64,000 bases of DNA from the NCBI GenBank assembly GCA_964575335.1, contig CAZNPU010000010.1, forward strand, positions 1-64,000, read 5' to 3'. The notes under the pieces are model-generated. The model had not been told where the DNA came from. It worked only from the letters and a program-made list of their open reading frames with translations, and made no database searches. The DNA comes from CAZNPU01 sp964575335 (GTDB lineage Bacteria > Planctomycetota > Phycisphaerae > Phycisphaerales > SM1A02). Below, piece by piece: positions 36,649-45,711 of the stretch (position 1 is its first letter; each line of letters begins with the position of its first letter). The position numbers and the translations under genes are program-made.

Positions 36649-37440
36649 ATGCACGTACCGGACCACAAAGATGCCCTTCGCCACGAATCATGGCGCGTCT
36701 TTCGCATCATGAGCGAGTTTGTCGAGTCTTTTGACATCCTCGCGCGAATCGGGCCGGCTGTGAGTGTGTTCGGGTCGGCACGCACCAAGCCGACTGACCC
36801 CTATTACCAGCAGGCTGTCGAGTGCGGCGCCAAACTGGTCAAACGCAACTTTGCCGTCATCACCGGCGGCGGGCCGGGCATCATGGAGGCGGCGAACAAA
36901 GGGGCTGCGGAAGCCGGCGGCACGTCCATCGGCCTCAATATCGCACTGCCCATGGAGCAGGTGCCGAACCCATACCAAAATATCGAGTTGAATTTCCGCT
37001 ACTTCTTCATCCGCAAAGTTATGTTTGTGAAATATGCCCGCGGGTTCATCATTTTCCCCGGCGGGTTCGGCACGATGGATGAGTTCTTTGAGTCGCTGAC
37101 CCTCATGCAGACGCTCAAGATCGCGCCGTTTCCGGTGGTGCTTATTGGCTCAGCATTCTGGTCGGGGCTGCTTGACTGGATGCGCAGCACGCTTGCGGAG
37201 CAGTATCGCACCATCGGCTCCGAAGATTTTGGGCTTTTCCAGCTCACCGATGACGTGGATGAGGCGGTGAACATCGTGTATGACGCCTACATCGGCAAAC
37301 GGCAGGTGGCGTCACAATTGCCGCGGTTCAAGAGTGATGCGTCGATCCGCACCGGTGAAGGCACGCGAGCCGGCGTCATGCCCCGCAAGTTCGGCTTACG
37401 CCGCCATGAGTTCGACGGCCTGGAAGACGGCGCAATCTGA
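36649..37440 (+). CDS. LOG-family (TIGR00730) Rossmann-fold protein, probable nucleotide 5'-monophosphate phosphoribohydrolase
   Basis: The start ATG at 36649 has GGAG about 8 bases upstream. The 263-residue protein has the LOG ('lysine decarboxylase-like') fold: AVSVFGSARTKPTDPYYQ, VITGGGPGIMEAANKGAAEAGG and the nucleotide-binding motif FPGGFGTMDEFFESLTLMQT (PGGxGTxxE). Family members release ribose-5-phosphate from AMP-type nucleotides or from cytokinin precursors. Here nucleotide salvage or purine homeostasis is the conservative expectation. The C-terminal ~45 residues are a family-atypical basic tail. It is divergent from folC. Confidence 0.9.
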   Translation: MHVPDHKDALRHESWRVFRIMSEFVESFDILARIGPAVSVFGSARTKPTDPYYQQAVECGAKLVKRNFAVITGGGPGIMEAANKGAAEAGGTSIGLNIALPMEQVPNPYQNIELNFRYFFIRKVMFVKYARGFIIFPGGFGTMDEFFESLTLMQTLKIAPFPVVLIGSAFWSGLLDWMRSTLAEQYRTIGSEDFGLFQLTDDVDEAVNIVYDAYIGKRQVASQLPRFKSDASIRTGEGTRAGVMPRKFGLRRHEFDGLEDGAI

Positions 37441-37511
37441 AATTTAGATTCGCTGACAGCGCAGCAACCAGAAACGCGCAGCGTTGCGGCGATGGCGTAT
37501 CGCACCTCTCA

Positions 37512-38717
37512 TCATTCATCGCGAGCAAGGTCAACTGTCCGCGCAGCACCTGACGCTGTTGTCGTAAACATTCCGCATGGCCGCCCGAACGCCTGCTCAA
37601 ATGCCGCAGCAAGATGTTGCTGCACGCTTCTGAGCTGCTCAGTGCGGCAGATTGCGATCACGCATCCGCCGAACCCGCCGCCGGTCATGCGCGCACCGTA
37701 CACGCCCTTGTCGCCGCGCAATTCACGGGCCGCATCCACCAGTATGTCCAGTTCATCGCAACTGACTTCAAAGAGGTCCCGCAGCGAATCGTGGCTGGCG
37801 AACATCAGCTCGCCAAGCTGTTCGAGATCGCCGCTGGCGAGTGCAGTTGCAGCAAGAATCGTGCGTGAGTTTTCCGCAAGAACGTGCAGCACCTTTCGAC
37901 GGTCTTCATTGGAAAGGCCGTTGTGGTTGAGCATGTCGATCGTGGCGTCGCGCAGCGCAGCGACCTCCAGTATTTGCGCTGCGCGTTCACATGCTGCTCG
38001 TCGCTGGGCGTATTCTCCGCTCGCCAGCGCGTGCTTTTTTCGTGTGTCGATCACCAGAATTGCAGCGTGTGATTGCGGCGGCAGCGGCACGTGCTGGCCT
38101 TGATTGCTGCGGCAGTCGAGCAGCATCGCATGGCCGGGCACGGCGCTGCTGATGATGTACATATCCATGATGCCGCACGGCGTACCGGGAAAATCATGTT
38201 CAGCCTGCTGGCACAACATCGCCTTCTCCAGCGGAGAAAGACGAACGTGCATGACCTGTTCAAGCAGGGTGGCGAACGCCACTTCAACTGACGCGCTGCT
38301 GCTCAAGCCCGCGCCTGGGGGAATTGTGCTGGCCACAGCCAGATCGAGGTTGGGCAATTGCTGGCCGCGCGCGATGAACTGCTGCGCGATGCCGAGCACA
38401 TAATCGCTTGCATGGCCGCCCTGCGGTTTGAGCGATCGAGTGAAATCAGCGTGGTAAACCTCATCCAGATCAATGGCCCAGAGCGTTGACGTTGACGCGT
38501 CGGCAGCGTGATCAGCCACAATGACGGTCTGCCGGTCAATGGCCATCGGCAGCGCAAAACCCTGGCTGTAGTCGGTATGTTCGCCGATGATATTGATCCG
38601 TCCCGGCGCAACGGCAGCGAAAACAGGCGGACGCCCGAAGCGGCGGCGAAACGCGCCAACAGTGTTGGCCAGAAGCTGTGCAAAGTCGGGCGCGCTATTG
38701 GAAGCCGGCTGCGTCAT
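37512..38717 (-). CDS. galK: Galactokinase
   Basis: GHMP kinase that phosphorylates galactose at C1. From the ATG at 38717 the product is 401 residues. The three GHMP motifs are present: APGRINIIGEHTDYSQGFALP (motif 1, sugar binding, with the GalK-type GEHTDY), IPPGAGLSSSASVEVA (ATP phosphate loop) and ARMTGGGFGGCVIAI. The catalytic region FPGTPCGIMDMYIIS contains the catalytic Asp. No galT, galE or galM lies nearby, so the Leloir pathway would be dispersed. Confidence 0.94.
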   Translation of the reverse strand: MTQPASNSAPDFAQLLANTVGAFRRRFGRPPVFAAVAPGRINIIGEHTDYSQGFALPMAIDRQTVIVADHAADASTSTLWAIDLDEVYHADFTRSLKPQGGHASDYVLGIAQQFIARGQQLPNLDLAVASTIPPGAGLSSSASVEVAFATLLEQVMHVRLSPLEKAMLCQQAEHDFPGTPCGIMDMYIISSAVPGHAMLLDCRSNQGQHVPLPPQSHAAILVIDTRKKHALASGEYAQRRAACERAAQILEVAALRDATIDMLNHNGLSNEDRRKVLHVLAENSRTILAATALASGDLEQLGELMFASHDSLRDLFEVSCDELDILVDAARELRGDKGVYGARMTGGGFGGCVIAICRTEQLRSVQQHLAAAFEQAFGRPCGMFTTTASGAARTVDLARDE

Positions 38718-38787
38718 GGCACAAGCAAATCGCGGCATCGCCTGATTGTCAATGCCGGCGCATACCATCGTTCATTGAAATTGTCAG

Positions 38788-38822
38788 GCATCATGCAGCG
38801 CAACATGCATCCATCATGATGC
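38788..38822. repeat. Inverted repeat between galK and the ankyrin gene
   Basis: GCATCATG (38788-38795) and CATGATGC (38815-38822) pair over 8 bp with a 19-base loop. It lies in the divergent promoter region and could be an operator-like site or simply chance. Confidence 0.3.
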
Positions 38823-38863
38823 GCATAACCAGGCACAACCATGCCACAGGAAGGCGATGTGCA

Positions 38864-40255
38864 ATGAAACAACATCATCACCGAACAATTGCAGCGGTCA
38901 TGATTATGTGGCTGGCAAGCGCTGCGGTATCGCTGCACGCAGCTCCGCGTCAGGATGGCTGGAAGCCGATACATCAGGCAGCCATCTCAGGTGACGCCGA
39001 TGCGCTTCGAGAGTTGCTTGCAACAGGCGCGCAGGTCAACGAACCAATCGTCGGCGATGATGCGGAGTTTGCCGGAACAACTCCTTTGATGCTGAGCCTG
39101 CACGTTGGATGTCAATCGTGTGTGGATATTCTGCTGCAGGCCGGTGCTGATGTTGATCGCCGTGATGCTCATGGCCGCACCGCGCTGCATTATGCAGCAG
39201 GATATGACGATGCGCTGCTGCTGTCGGCACTCATCAACGCCGGCGCAAACATCGAGTCGCGCGACCATGCCGGCCAGACTCCGCTGATGCTGGCGGCGCT
39301 GCGCGGGTTGGCGAACAATGTGCGCGAATTGCTGCGCGCCCAGGCGGATGTCAATGCAGCGGCCGATGGCGGATGGACAGCGCTGATGGCCGCAGCACGC
39401 GGCGGTGATCCGCAATGCATCGCGCTGTTGATTGAAGCGGGCGCCGATCTCGAAGCGTCATGGCATGAAGGCTCAACGCCTTTGCTGATTGCTGCAGCGT
39501 TCGGCAGCTATGACGGCATGCTTTTGCTGCTGGAAAACGGCGCAGCGGTGAATCACGCCGATCACAGTGGCATGACGGCCCTGCATCATGCTGCCATGCG
39601 AAAGGATGCGCAGAAGGCCAAGGCTCTTCTCGACGCCCGGGCGAATCCGAATGCAGCAACCGCGCTGAGTCTGACGCCGCTGATGATGGCTGCGATGTAC
39701 GGCGATCGGGAAACGGCGCAGACGCTGCTGCGCAGCGGCGCTGATGTGAACCTGACCGATCGCAACGGCTACGCTGCGCTGCATTGGGCGGCAGAGTACG
39801 GCAGCGCGCCGGTGATGCGCGACCTGCTGGAAGCCGGCGGCCTGATGCATCAGCGAGCAAGCGGCGGAGTGACGGCTTTGCATCTTGCTGCAGCGAGCAA
39901 TCACGTCGAAGCGATCGACCTGCTGGCAGGGGCGGGGGCGCTGATTGATCTGGCTGACAGTCAGGGCCAAACTTCACTGATTATCGCTGCGGGCGCAGGT
40001 CATGCTGAAGCGGTCCAGCGCCTGCTGCGTGTCGGCGCGAATGTTGCGGCACGCGATATTTTCGAACGAACCGCCCTGCACTGGGCCGCTGCGACCGGCA
40101 ATGACGAATCAGTCCGCATGCTGATTGAGACTGGCGCAGATATCGATGCATGTGACGCACGAGGCTGGACCGCACTGGACCTGGCGATCGAGCGAGGCGA
40201 GGCGGCGATTATTGAGGCGATCCACGCGCCGATAGCGCCCTCACCGCCACGGTAA
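38864..40255 (+). CDS. Exported ankyrin-repeat protein
   Basis: The ATG at 38864 has GGAAGG roughly 9 bases upstream and starts a signal peptide (basic MKQHHHRT, hydrophobic AAVMIMWLASAAVSL, then HAA). The 463-residue product is built almost entirely from about 13 ankyrin repeats of the form G-x-TALHxAA-x(6-8)-V-x-LLL-x-GA-x(2)-N, for example RTALHYAAGYDD, GQTPLMLAALRG, GMTALHHAAMRK, GYAALHWAAEYG, ERTALHWAAATGN. It probably acts as a protein-binding scaffold in the periplasm or outside the cell. Its partner is unknown. The giant beta-helix gene follows on the same strand after 202 bases. Confidence 0.88.
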   Translation: MKQHHHRTIAAVMIMWLASAAVSLHAAPRQDGWKPIHQAAISGDADALRELLATGAQVNEPIVGDDAEFAGTTPLMLSLHVGCQSCVDILLQAGADVDRRDAHGRTALHYAAGYDDALLLSALINAGANIESRDHAGQTPLMLAALRGLANNVRELLRAQADVNAAADGGWTALMAAARGGDPQCIALLIEAGADLEASWHEGSTPLLIAAAFGSYDGMLLLLENGAAVNHADHSGMTALHHAAMRKDAQKAKALLDARANPNAATALSLTPLMMAAMYGDRETAQTLLRSGADVNLTDRNGYAALHWAAEYGSAPVMRDLLEAGGLMHQRASGGVTALHLAAASNHVEAIDLLAGAGALIDLADSQGQTSLIIAAGAGHAEAVQRLLRVGANVAARDIFERTALHWAAATGNDESVRMLIETGADIDACDARGWTALDLAIERGEAAIIEAIHAPIAPSPPR

Positions 40256-40457
40256 TGTGAAACTGGGTTGGGTCGGGTGCACCCCGGAAATTGACGGGTT
40301 GGCTGATCGCTGCATGTGCGATGGAGCGAGGCATTTCAATTTTTGGTTTCCAGCGCAAGAAAAAGCTCCATCGAGCATATCAGGATAACAGACAGAGGCG
40401 ATCAAGGCAATTTTGCCATACAGGCTCAATTCGCACATTGTGCGGGAGGCAAGATCG

Positions 40458-43400
40458 ATGATGATGAACCAGACAGCAGTTTCAGCAGCGGTTGCCGTTT
40501 GCGCGCAATGGGCGGCAAATCGTGCAGCGGGCGTGGCGGCGGCGGTCATGATGCTTATTGCGGCAGCCGGTGCGGTTCACGCTGAAACCATTCATGTTCC
40601 CAAGGACTATGCCACGATCCAGGCTGCGATTGATGCGGCCATGCCCGGCGATGAAATCGTTATCGCGCCGGGAACCTACAACGAGGCGATTGATCTTCTG
40701 GGCAAGCCGATTGCGCTGATCGGCAGCGGCGGTGCGGAACAGACAATCATTGACGGCAGGGGCCTTGATTCAACCGTCGTCACGATTGTGAATGTGCCTC
40801 AGCCCGGCGCACGACTGGAAGACCTCACCATCACCGGCGTCAACAACACATTAATAATATTTACCGGCAGCGTTTATGTCTCGAGCAGTGTCGTCAAACT
40901 GACGAGGTGTATTGTTCGAGAGAATGTGGCGGCCTATGGAACGGCTGGCATTCGAGTCGGCGCTGGCAGTGACATTGAAATGCGCTACTGCATTGTGGAG
41001 GGGAATACGAGTATAAATGGCTACGGTGGAATGACTTCAAGTAACTCGAACGTGCTGATCGATGCATGTGAATTTCGAGCGAATGTTGCTTCCATAGAGC
41101 ACCAGCATAGTGTGGTGTTTCTGGCCGCCTATAACGGTGAATCTGTGTATGTGAATGACACACTTTTTGAAAGCAATGCTGGCATCACGACGATTGAGGT
41201 GTACGGAGGCACTGAATCCAATCCGATTCGCTTTGAAGCGTGCACCATTCGGGGAAATCGAGGGATGCAAGGCGTCGGCATGTATGTTTCCGGCAACGCA
41301 TATACCGACATCATTGCCTGTCAATTCGAAGACAATTGGTCTGATAGTGGGCCGCCGGTTTATCAGTCCGGCGCAGGAATAGCTGTCAGATCGTCCTCTA
41401 CACCAGGATTGCTGCGGATCGAAGACTGTGAGTTCAGGAACAATCGTGCAGCCAGCGGCGCTGCGGTGATTGTCTTTGGAAATATCGTGAAGTTTTCCAA
41501 CTGTCTCTTTGAAGATAATGTAAGCGACCCTGGCATAGGCGCAGCAATCACTGTTACAGGTTCGAATAATGCCTATGCTGCATTCTCACATTGCCGCTTC
41601 GAAGGCAATCACTCGCAGCGAGGCGGCGCTGCGGCTGGATATCGCGGCACACTTGAATTTCAGCAGTGCGAATTCATCGATAATACCGCTGAGTTCAATG
41701 GCGGTGCGATATATGGTTATGGCCAATCAAATATCCATGCAGATCAGTGCATTTTCGAGAGCAATCAGAGTCTGCAGGGCGGTGCGCTTTACTTCACCGA
41801 CCAGTCATCGGCGACATTGACTGCATGCAGTTTTGTGAACAACGGCGCTGCAGCACAGGGAGGCGCAGCGTATCACCACAGTGATGCCGGTACGCTGGCG
41901 TATGACAATTGCTCATTCATCGACAATGAAGCCGGAAGTGATGGCGGTGCAGTGGCCAGCACGAGCACTCAGGCTGCCTTCGAGCATTGCAATTTCAGCG
42001 GCAACACAGCAGTCGTCGGCGGTGGGATGGCGAACGGATTCAATGCTGCTGCCACGCTTGTGAATTGCAAATTCATCGACAATCTGGCTGATCTGGGCGG
42101 CGGACTTGCCAACGAGTTCGGCGGCGTGGCGACGCTTGTCGACTGCACGTTCGAGAGCAATGCTGCGATTTACGGTGGCGGCATCTACAACGACTTTGCT
42201 GACATCGATATTGATCAGTGCGCGTTCCGGTTCAACGTTGCGGATGGAGGCTATGGAAGCGCGATCGGCAAGCAGTCCGGTACGATATCGATCGGCAATT
42301 CGCAATTCTGCGGCAACCTGCCGCCCGGCACGCAAATTACGGGCAGTTATGACGATGTCGGCGGCAATATGCTGATGGGTTATTGCACGCGGCCGCTGGT
42401 GATCCATGTTCCGAATGACCTGTCCAGCATTCAGCAGGCTGTGTTGGAGGTTGCTGACGGCGGCGAGGTCATCGTCGGTCCTGGGGTATATAATGTTCCC
42501 ATTGCAATCCCCGCACGTGGAATTACGCTGCGCAGCTCACACGGGCCGGCGATGACGGTTCTCAACGGCGGAGGGTTTGAAGACAGCATCATCACCTGTG
42601 CTGAAGCGTCGCGTTCAGACAGGGGTACGCCAGCCGTGACGCGGATCGAGGGATTCACATTCATCAATGGCAAAGGCAAGCCAAACCCTTTGGCTACTGA
42701 TGGAGGAGCGATCTTTGCGCTTTCAGACCTTGAGGTTGCTGATTGCGTCTTTCAATTCAATACAGCGACCAGTGAAGGGGGAGCGATCGATTCGCATGCG
42801 AACCTCAAGGTCATTAACTGCATGTTTGAACACAATGCAGCATCTCATAGAGGTGGAGCAATCTATTCGCATGCGAATCTCGAAGTCATCGATTGTGTGC
42901 TTGGACACAATACAGCGTCCGGTGAAGGTGGAGCGATCTACTCGCAGGCAAACCTCGAAGTCGTCAATTGTGTGTTTGAACGCAACACGGGTGGCTTCGG
43001 TGGCGGCGCCATCAGGCTGCATGAAGCAGCGGGTGCGCTTACGGTGAAGGAAACCACTTTTATGCTGAACGAAGCGTCTACCGGAGGCGCGATTCACGGC
43101 GGCAACAATGATATGGAAATAACCGTGACGGATTGCGTATTCACTGAAAACAGCGCCGCAAACGCTGGCGCGTTGTACATCTCCGGAGGTACGGTTGAGC
43201 GATGTGAATTCATTGCGAACACCACTGAATCTGCAGGCGGAGCTATTCGGGCGACCGTCGGACTGGGGTCGTTTCTGACGTTGAATGATTGTGTGTTGTC
43301 AGGAAATACGGCAGGCGATCGAGGCGGCGCGATCTCCTTCCTGGTTCTTAACCCGCAGGTGAGCGTGAACAACTGTACGTTCAATGAAAATCATGCCGAT

Positions 43401-43820
43401 GAAGGCGGCGCTATATATACAACTTCATTCTACGATGGCGCTGTGACGATCACGGGATCGAAGTTCAAGAACAACACAGCCGACACGCAGGGCGGAGCGA
43501 TCTATGTGTATCCCACGGGGAATGAATCAGATGCCGTCGTCGCCGACACGCTGTTCTGCGGCAATTTGCCGGAACATATCGCTGGCCTGTGGCTCGATAA
43601 CGGCGGCAATGAATTTCACGATGCCTGCTCGGTGAGTGCGGACATCACCGGCGACGGGTTGGTGAATATCGATGATCTGCTTGCGGTGATTGCGAGTTGG
43701 GGGCCATGCCCCGCAATGCCTGACGAATGTCCAGCCGACATCGCACCGGTATCAACCAATGGCGATGGCATGGTGAACGTGGACGACCTGCTTGCGGTCC
43801 TCGCCAATTGGGGTGGGTAA
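40458..43820 (+). CDS. Giant secreted right-handed beta-helix protein with C-terminal dockerin-like repeats
   Basis: From ATG 40458 (GGGAGG box upstream) the product is 1120 residues. A signal peptide ends near VHAETIHVPKDYATIQAAID, the usual opening of exported parallel beta-helix proteins. The body has dozens of coils with the consensus C-x-F-x-x-N-x-A-x-x-G-G-A-I, resembling polymorphic outer membrane protein/pectate-lyase-like repeats. A second helix start (IHVPNDLSSIQQAVLEVADGGEVIVGPG, from about 42400) shows it is two helices joined. The C-terminus carries two calcium-loop repeats, DITGDGLVNIDDLLAVIASWG and a second ending NGDGMVNVDDLLAVLANWG. A surface adhesin or glycan-binding role is likely but unproven. 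Confidence 0.9.
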   Translation: MMMNQTAVSAAVAVCAQWAANRAAGVAAAVMMLIAAAGAVHAETIHVPKDYATIQAAIDAAMPGDEIVIAPGTYNEAIDLLGKPIALIGSGGAEQTIIDGRGLDSTVVTIVNVPQPGARLEDLTITGVNNTLIIFTGSVYVSSSVVKLTRCIVRENVAAYGTAGIRVGAGSDIEMRYCIVEGNTSINGYGGMTSSNSNVLIDACEFRANVASIEHQHSVVFLAAYNGESVYVNDTLFESNAGITTIEVYGGTESNPIRFEACTIRGNRGMQGVGMYVSGNAYTDIIACQFEDNWSDSGPPVYQSGAGIAVRSSSTPGLLRIEDCEFRNNRAASGAAVIVFGNIVKFSNCLFEDNVSDPGIGAAITVTGSNNAYAAFSHCRFEGNHSQRGGAAAGYRGTLEFQQCEFIDNTAEFNGGAIYGYGQSNIHADQCIFESNQSLQGGALYFTDQSSATLTACSFVNNGAAAQGGAAYHHSDAGTLAYDNCSFIDNEAGSDGGAVASTSTQAAFEHCNFSGNTAVVGGGMANGFNAAATLVNCKFIDNLADLGGGLANEFGGVATLVDCTFESNAAIYGGGIYNDFADIDIDQCAFRFNVADGGYGSAIGKQSGTISIGNSQFCGNLPPGTQITGSYDDVGGNMLMGYCTRPLVIHVPNDLSSIQQAVLEVADGGEVIVGPGVYNVPIAIPARGITLRSSHGPAMTVLNGGGFEDSIITCAEASRSDRGTPAVTRIEGFTFINGKGKPNPLATDGGAIFALSDLEVADCVFQFNTATSEGGAIDSHANLKVINCMFEHNAASHRGGAIYSHANLEVIDCVLGHNTASGEGGAIYSQANLEVVNCVFERNTGGFGGGAIRLHEAAGALTVKETTFMLNEASTGGAIHGGNNDMEITVTDCVFTENSAANAGALYISGGTVERCEFIANTTESAGGAIRATVGLGSFLTLNDCVLSGNTAGDRGGAISFLVLNPQVSVNNCTFNENHADEGGAIYTTSFYDGAVTITGSKFKNNTADTQGGAIYVYPTGNESDAVVADTLFCGNLPEHIAGLWLDNGGNEFHDACSVSADITGDGLVNIDDLLAVIASWGPCPAMPDECPADIAPVSTNGDGMVNVDDLLAVLANWGG
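42715..42990 (+). repeat. 75-bp in-frame tandem repeats within the beta-helix gene
   Basis: Three near-identical 75-base units (marker positions 42791, 42866, 42941) encode 25-residue coils of the form Y-S-H-A-N-L-E-V-I-D-C-V-F-E-H-N. A more diverged fourth unit lies just before. The high DNA-level similarity indicates recent duplication in a gene whose other coils have drifted. Confidence 0.85.
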
Positions 43821-43847
43821 GGGAAGGCGACTGACGCATGCAGCGAT

Positions 43848-43875
43848 CAGCCCCGGGTCAAATGACCCGGGGCTG
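43848..43875 (+). terminator. Strong rho-independent terminator of the beta-helix gene
   Basis: CAGCCCCGGGTCA-AA-TGACCCGGGGCTG forms a perfect 13-bp GC-rich stem with a minimal loop, followed by TTTGTTTGT. It is 27 bases past the stop. Confidence 0.85.
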
Positions 43876-43927
43876 TTTGTTTGTATGTAGGAGTGTGTCA
43901 TGCGTCGTGATGATGTGCGACATCGCA

Positions 43928-45046
43928 TCACATCACCTTCAACGGATCGGCATCGCGTTTGGAGATGCTGATGACAGCGTTCGGGAGCAGTTCGCCTAAT
44001 CGCTTGCGCAGCACCTTGAGATAGCCGCGTTCAGTATTGGTATGGCCAGCGAGCACGACGGTGCAGCCGCGTGCCTGTGCGGCCAGCACATCGTGATGGC
44101 GCAGTTCGCCGGTGAGGAATAACTGACAGCCCTGTGCAAGTGCGTCGTTGAGCAGTGAGCCGCCTGCTCCAGCGCACAGGCCGATTTTTTCATACCGCTG
44201 CGGCGCTTCGCGTCCGGCAGCCACATACACATAGCGCACGCCGAGCTGCTGCTTGATGCGTTCGATGAGCGTGCGCAGGCTGACGGGTTGATCGAGCATG
44301 ACCCGTCGTCCTTCGCCGATGTTGCGAAGCGGCCGCGGCTGCAGTTCATAGATTTCCATGGGCGGCTCTTCGTAGGGGTGAAACTCGCGCAGCGCCATGA
44401 TGGCCAGGGCGAGCGCGGATTTCGGGCAGACCATTTCCAGCCGCACTTCGTTCACGCGTTCCAGCGAGCCGCGTTCGCCGACCACCGGGTCGGTTCCTTC
44501 GCCACCGAGGAACGTGCCGGTGCCGGGAATCTCAAACGAACACAGTTGATACGCGCCGATGCGCCCCGCGCCGGCGGCTGCCAGGCCGTTGCGAATCTGA
44601 TCGGCTGCATCGGGCGGGCAGAAGGTGACGATTTTGCATTCTTCGGTTTCCGGCAGCGCGCCGTGCGACACCAGCGCCCGCACATCACCTTCGCCCAGCC
44701 CCTGGGCAAGCCAGTCGTTTATGCCGCCGGGAGCTGCGTCCAGCGCGGTATGAGGGCTGTATACGCCCAGGCCGGCCCGCGCTGCAGTGAGCACGATGCG
44801 CTGTTTGAGCGTGGCATCGGTGAGCGATTTCATCGGTTCGAAGATCGGCGGGTGATACGACACGATCGCTTCAATACCGTTTTGGATCGCCTCAGCGAGC
44901 ACGTCTTCGGTCAGATCGATCGTGAGCAGAATCTTGTTGGCGGGCCACTCGGGAGAGCCGATGAGCAGGCCGACGTTGTCCCATTCCGCAGCGAATTCCA
45001 GCGGGGCGATGGTGTGCAGGGCTTCGGTGAGATCGTTGAGATTCAT
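43928..45046 (-). CDS. Nif3-like dinuclear metal center protein (YqfO/YbgI type)
   Basis: From ATG 45046 the product is 372 residues, the longer YqfO-type with an inserted PII-like domain in the middle. Metal-site motifs are VSYHPPIFEPMKSL, GVYSPHTALDAAPGGINDWLA and the C-terminal VVLAGHTNTERGYLKVL. The first motif is YHPPIF, as in eukaryotic NIF3L1, where many bacteria have HHP. The family is sometimes annotated GTP cyclohydrolase I type 2, but that activity is not generally accepted. The frame is open to 45271 without support. Confidence 0.9.
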   Translation of the reverse strand: MNLNDLTEALHTIAPLEFAAEWDNVGLLIGSPEWPANKILLTIDLTEDVLAEAIQNGIEAIVSYHPPIFEPMKSLTDATLKQRIVLTAARAGLGVYSPHTALDAAPGGINDWLAQGLGEGDVRALVSHGALPETEECKIVTFCPPDAADQIRNGLAAAGAGRIGAYQLCSFEIPGTGTFLGGEGTDPVVGERGSLERVNEVRLEMVCPKSALALAIMALREFHPYEEPPMEIYELQPRPLRNIGEGRRVMLDQPVSLRTLIERIKQQLGVRYVYVAAGREAPQRYEKIGLCAGAGGSLLNDALAQGCQLFLTGELRHHDVLAAQARGCTVVLAGHTNTERGYLKVLRKRLGELLPNAVISISKRDADPLKVM

Positions 45047-45660
45047 GATTAATGGGATGAAGGCGTTGAAAAAAGATCGTTGAGGGCGACTGCCGCAATG
45101 ACGTTCAGGCAGCAGGTGCGTTTCGGCCTGCAAGGTGCAGCGCCAATGCTGCGCCATGTCACAAGGCATGGTTGAGGCCGGTGCATCCGCCTGCACACTG
45201 TAGCGCAAATTGACGAATAATGCGCCGGGACGGGCAGATAGCTGCGAGCAATACCCGCCGCCACGATACATGACAGGCCAGCCGCCTCCGCTCCGCCTCT
45301 CTCCAGCGCAGCGTAGCGTGACGAAGCAGCCCGGAGCGGCACAAGCCGGCGCGTATTGGCGCGACGGTATCGGGCGAGCCGATGCGGTGCATGTTTACGC
45401 CTTTACACCGCCAGTGTGATCCTCAGCACAGCCAGCGAAGCGATCGGCCAAGAGTTATTGACAATCGACATGCGATGATATGGCTCTTCAGCCGGCCAAG
45501 TTGGGGCATCGGTCAGTCAGAATGAATGTAAGCATCCCGTTCGTTGACCTGCAATTATTGTGAATAGATCCCGGCTGGACGAAGGAGCACGGCAGAAACC
45601 GCCGATAAACCCTGCAGACGGCTGCACCGTTGCGGTACATATTGCTGATGACACCCGCCT
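45047..45660. other. Divergent intergenic region, no gene supported
   Basis: About 610 bases between the Nif3-like gene and the PhoH-like gene. Small frames exist on both strands (for example 45210-45419 plus) but lack motifs and ribosome-binding sites. TTGACA at 45458-45463 followed by TATGGC at 45479-45484 (15-base gap) is a possible but poor promoter for the PhoH-like gene. I see nothing else. Confidence 0.45.
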
Positions 45661-45711
45661 ATGATTGAGTGCGATCAATTCCCCAACATGGGCGGAGGAT
45701 GCACGCCCCGC

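Noticed and set aside
42715..42990. Tandem repeats considered as a CRISPR-like array
   Set aside because: The 75-base units are contiguous, in frame and encode beta-helix coils; there are no spacers.
45210..45419. 69-codon plus-strand frame in the long intergenic gap
   Set aside because: No motif, no ribosome-binding site, Pro-rich composition typical of noncoding GC-rich DNA.
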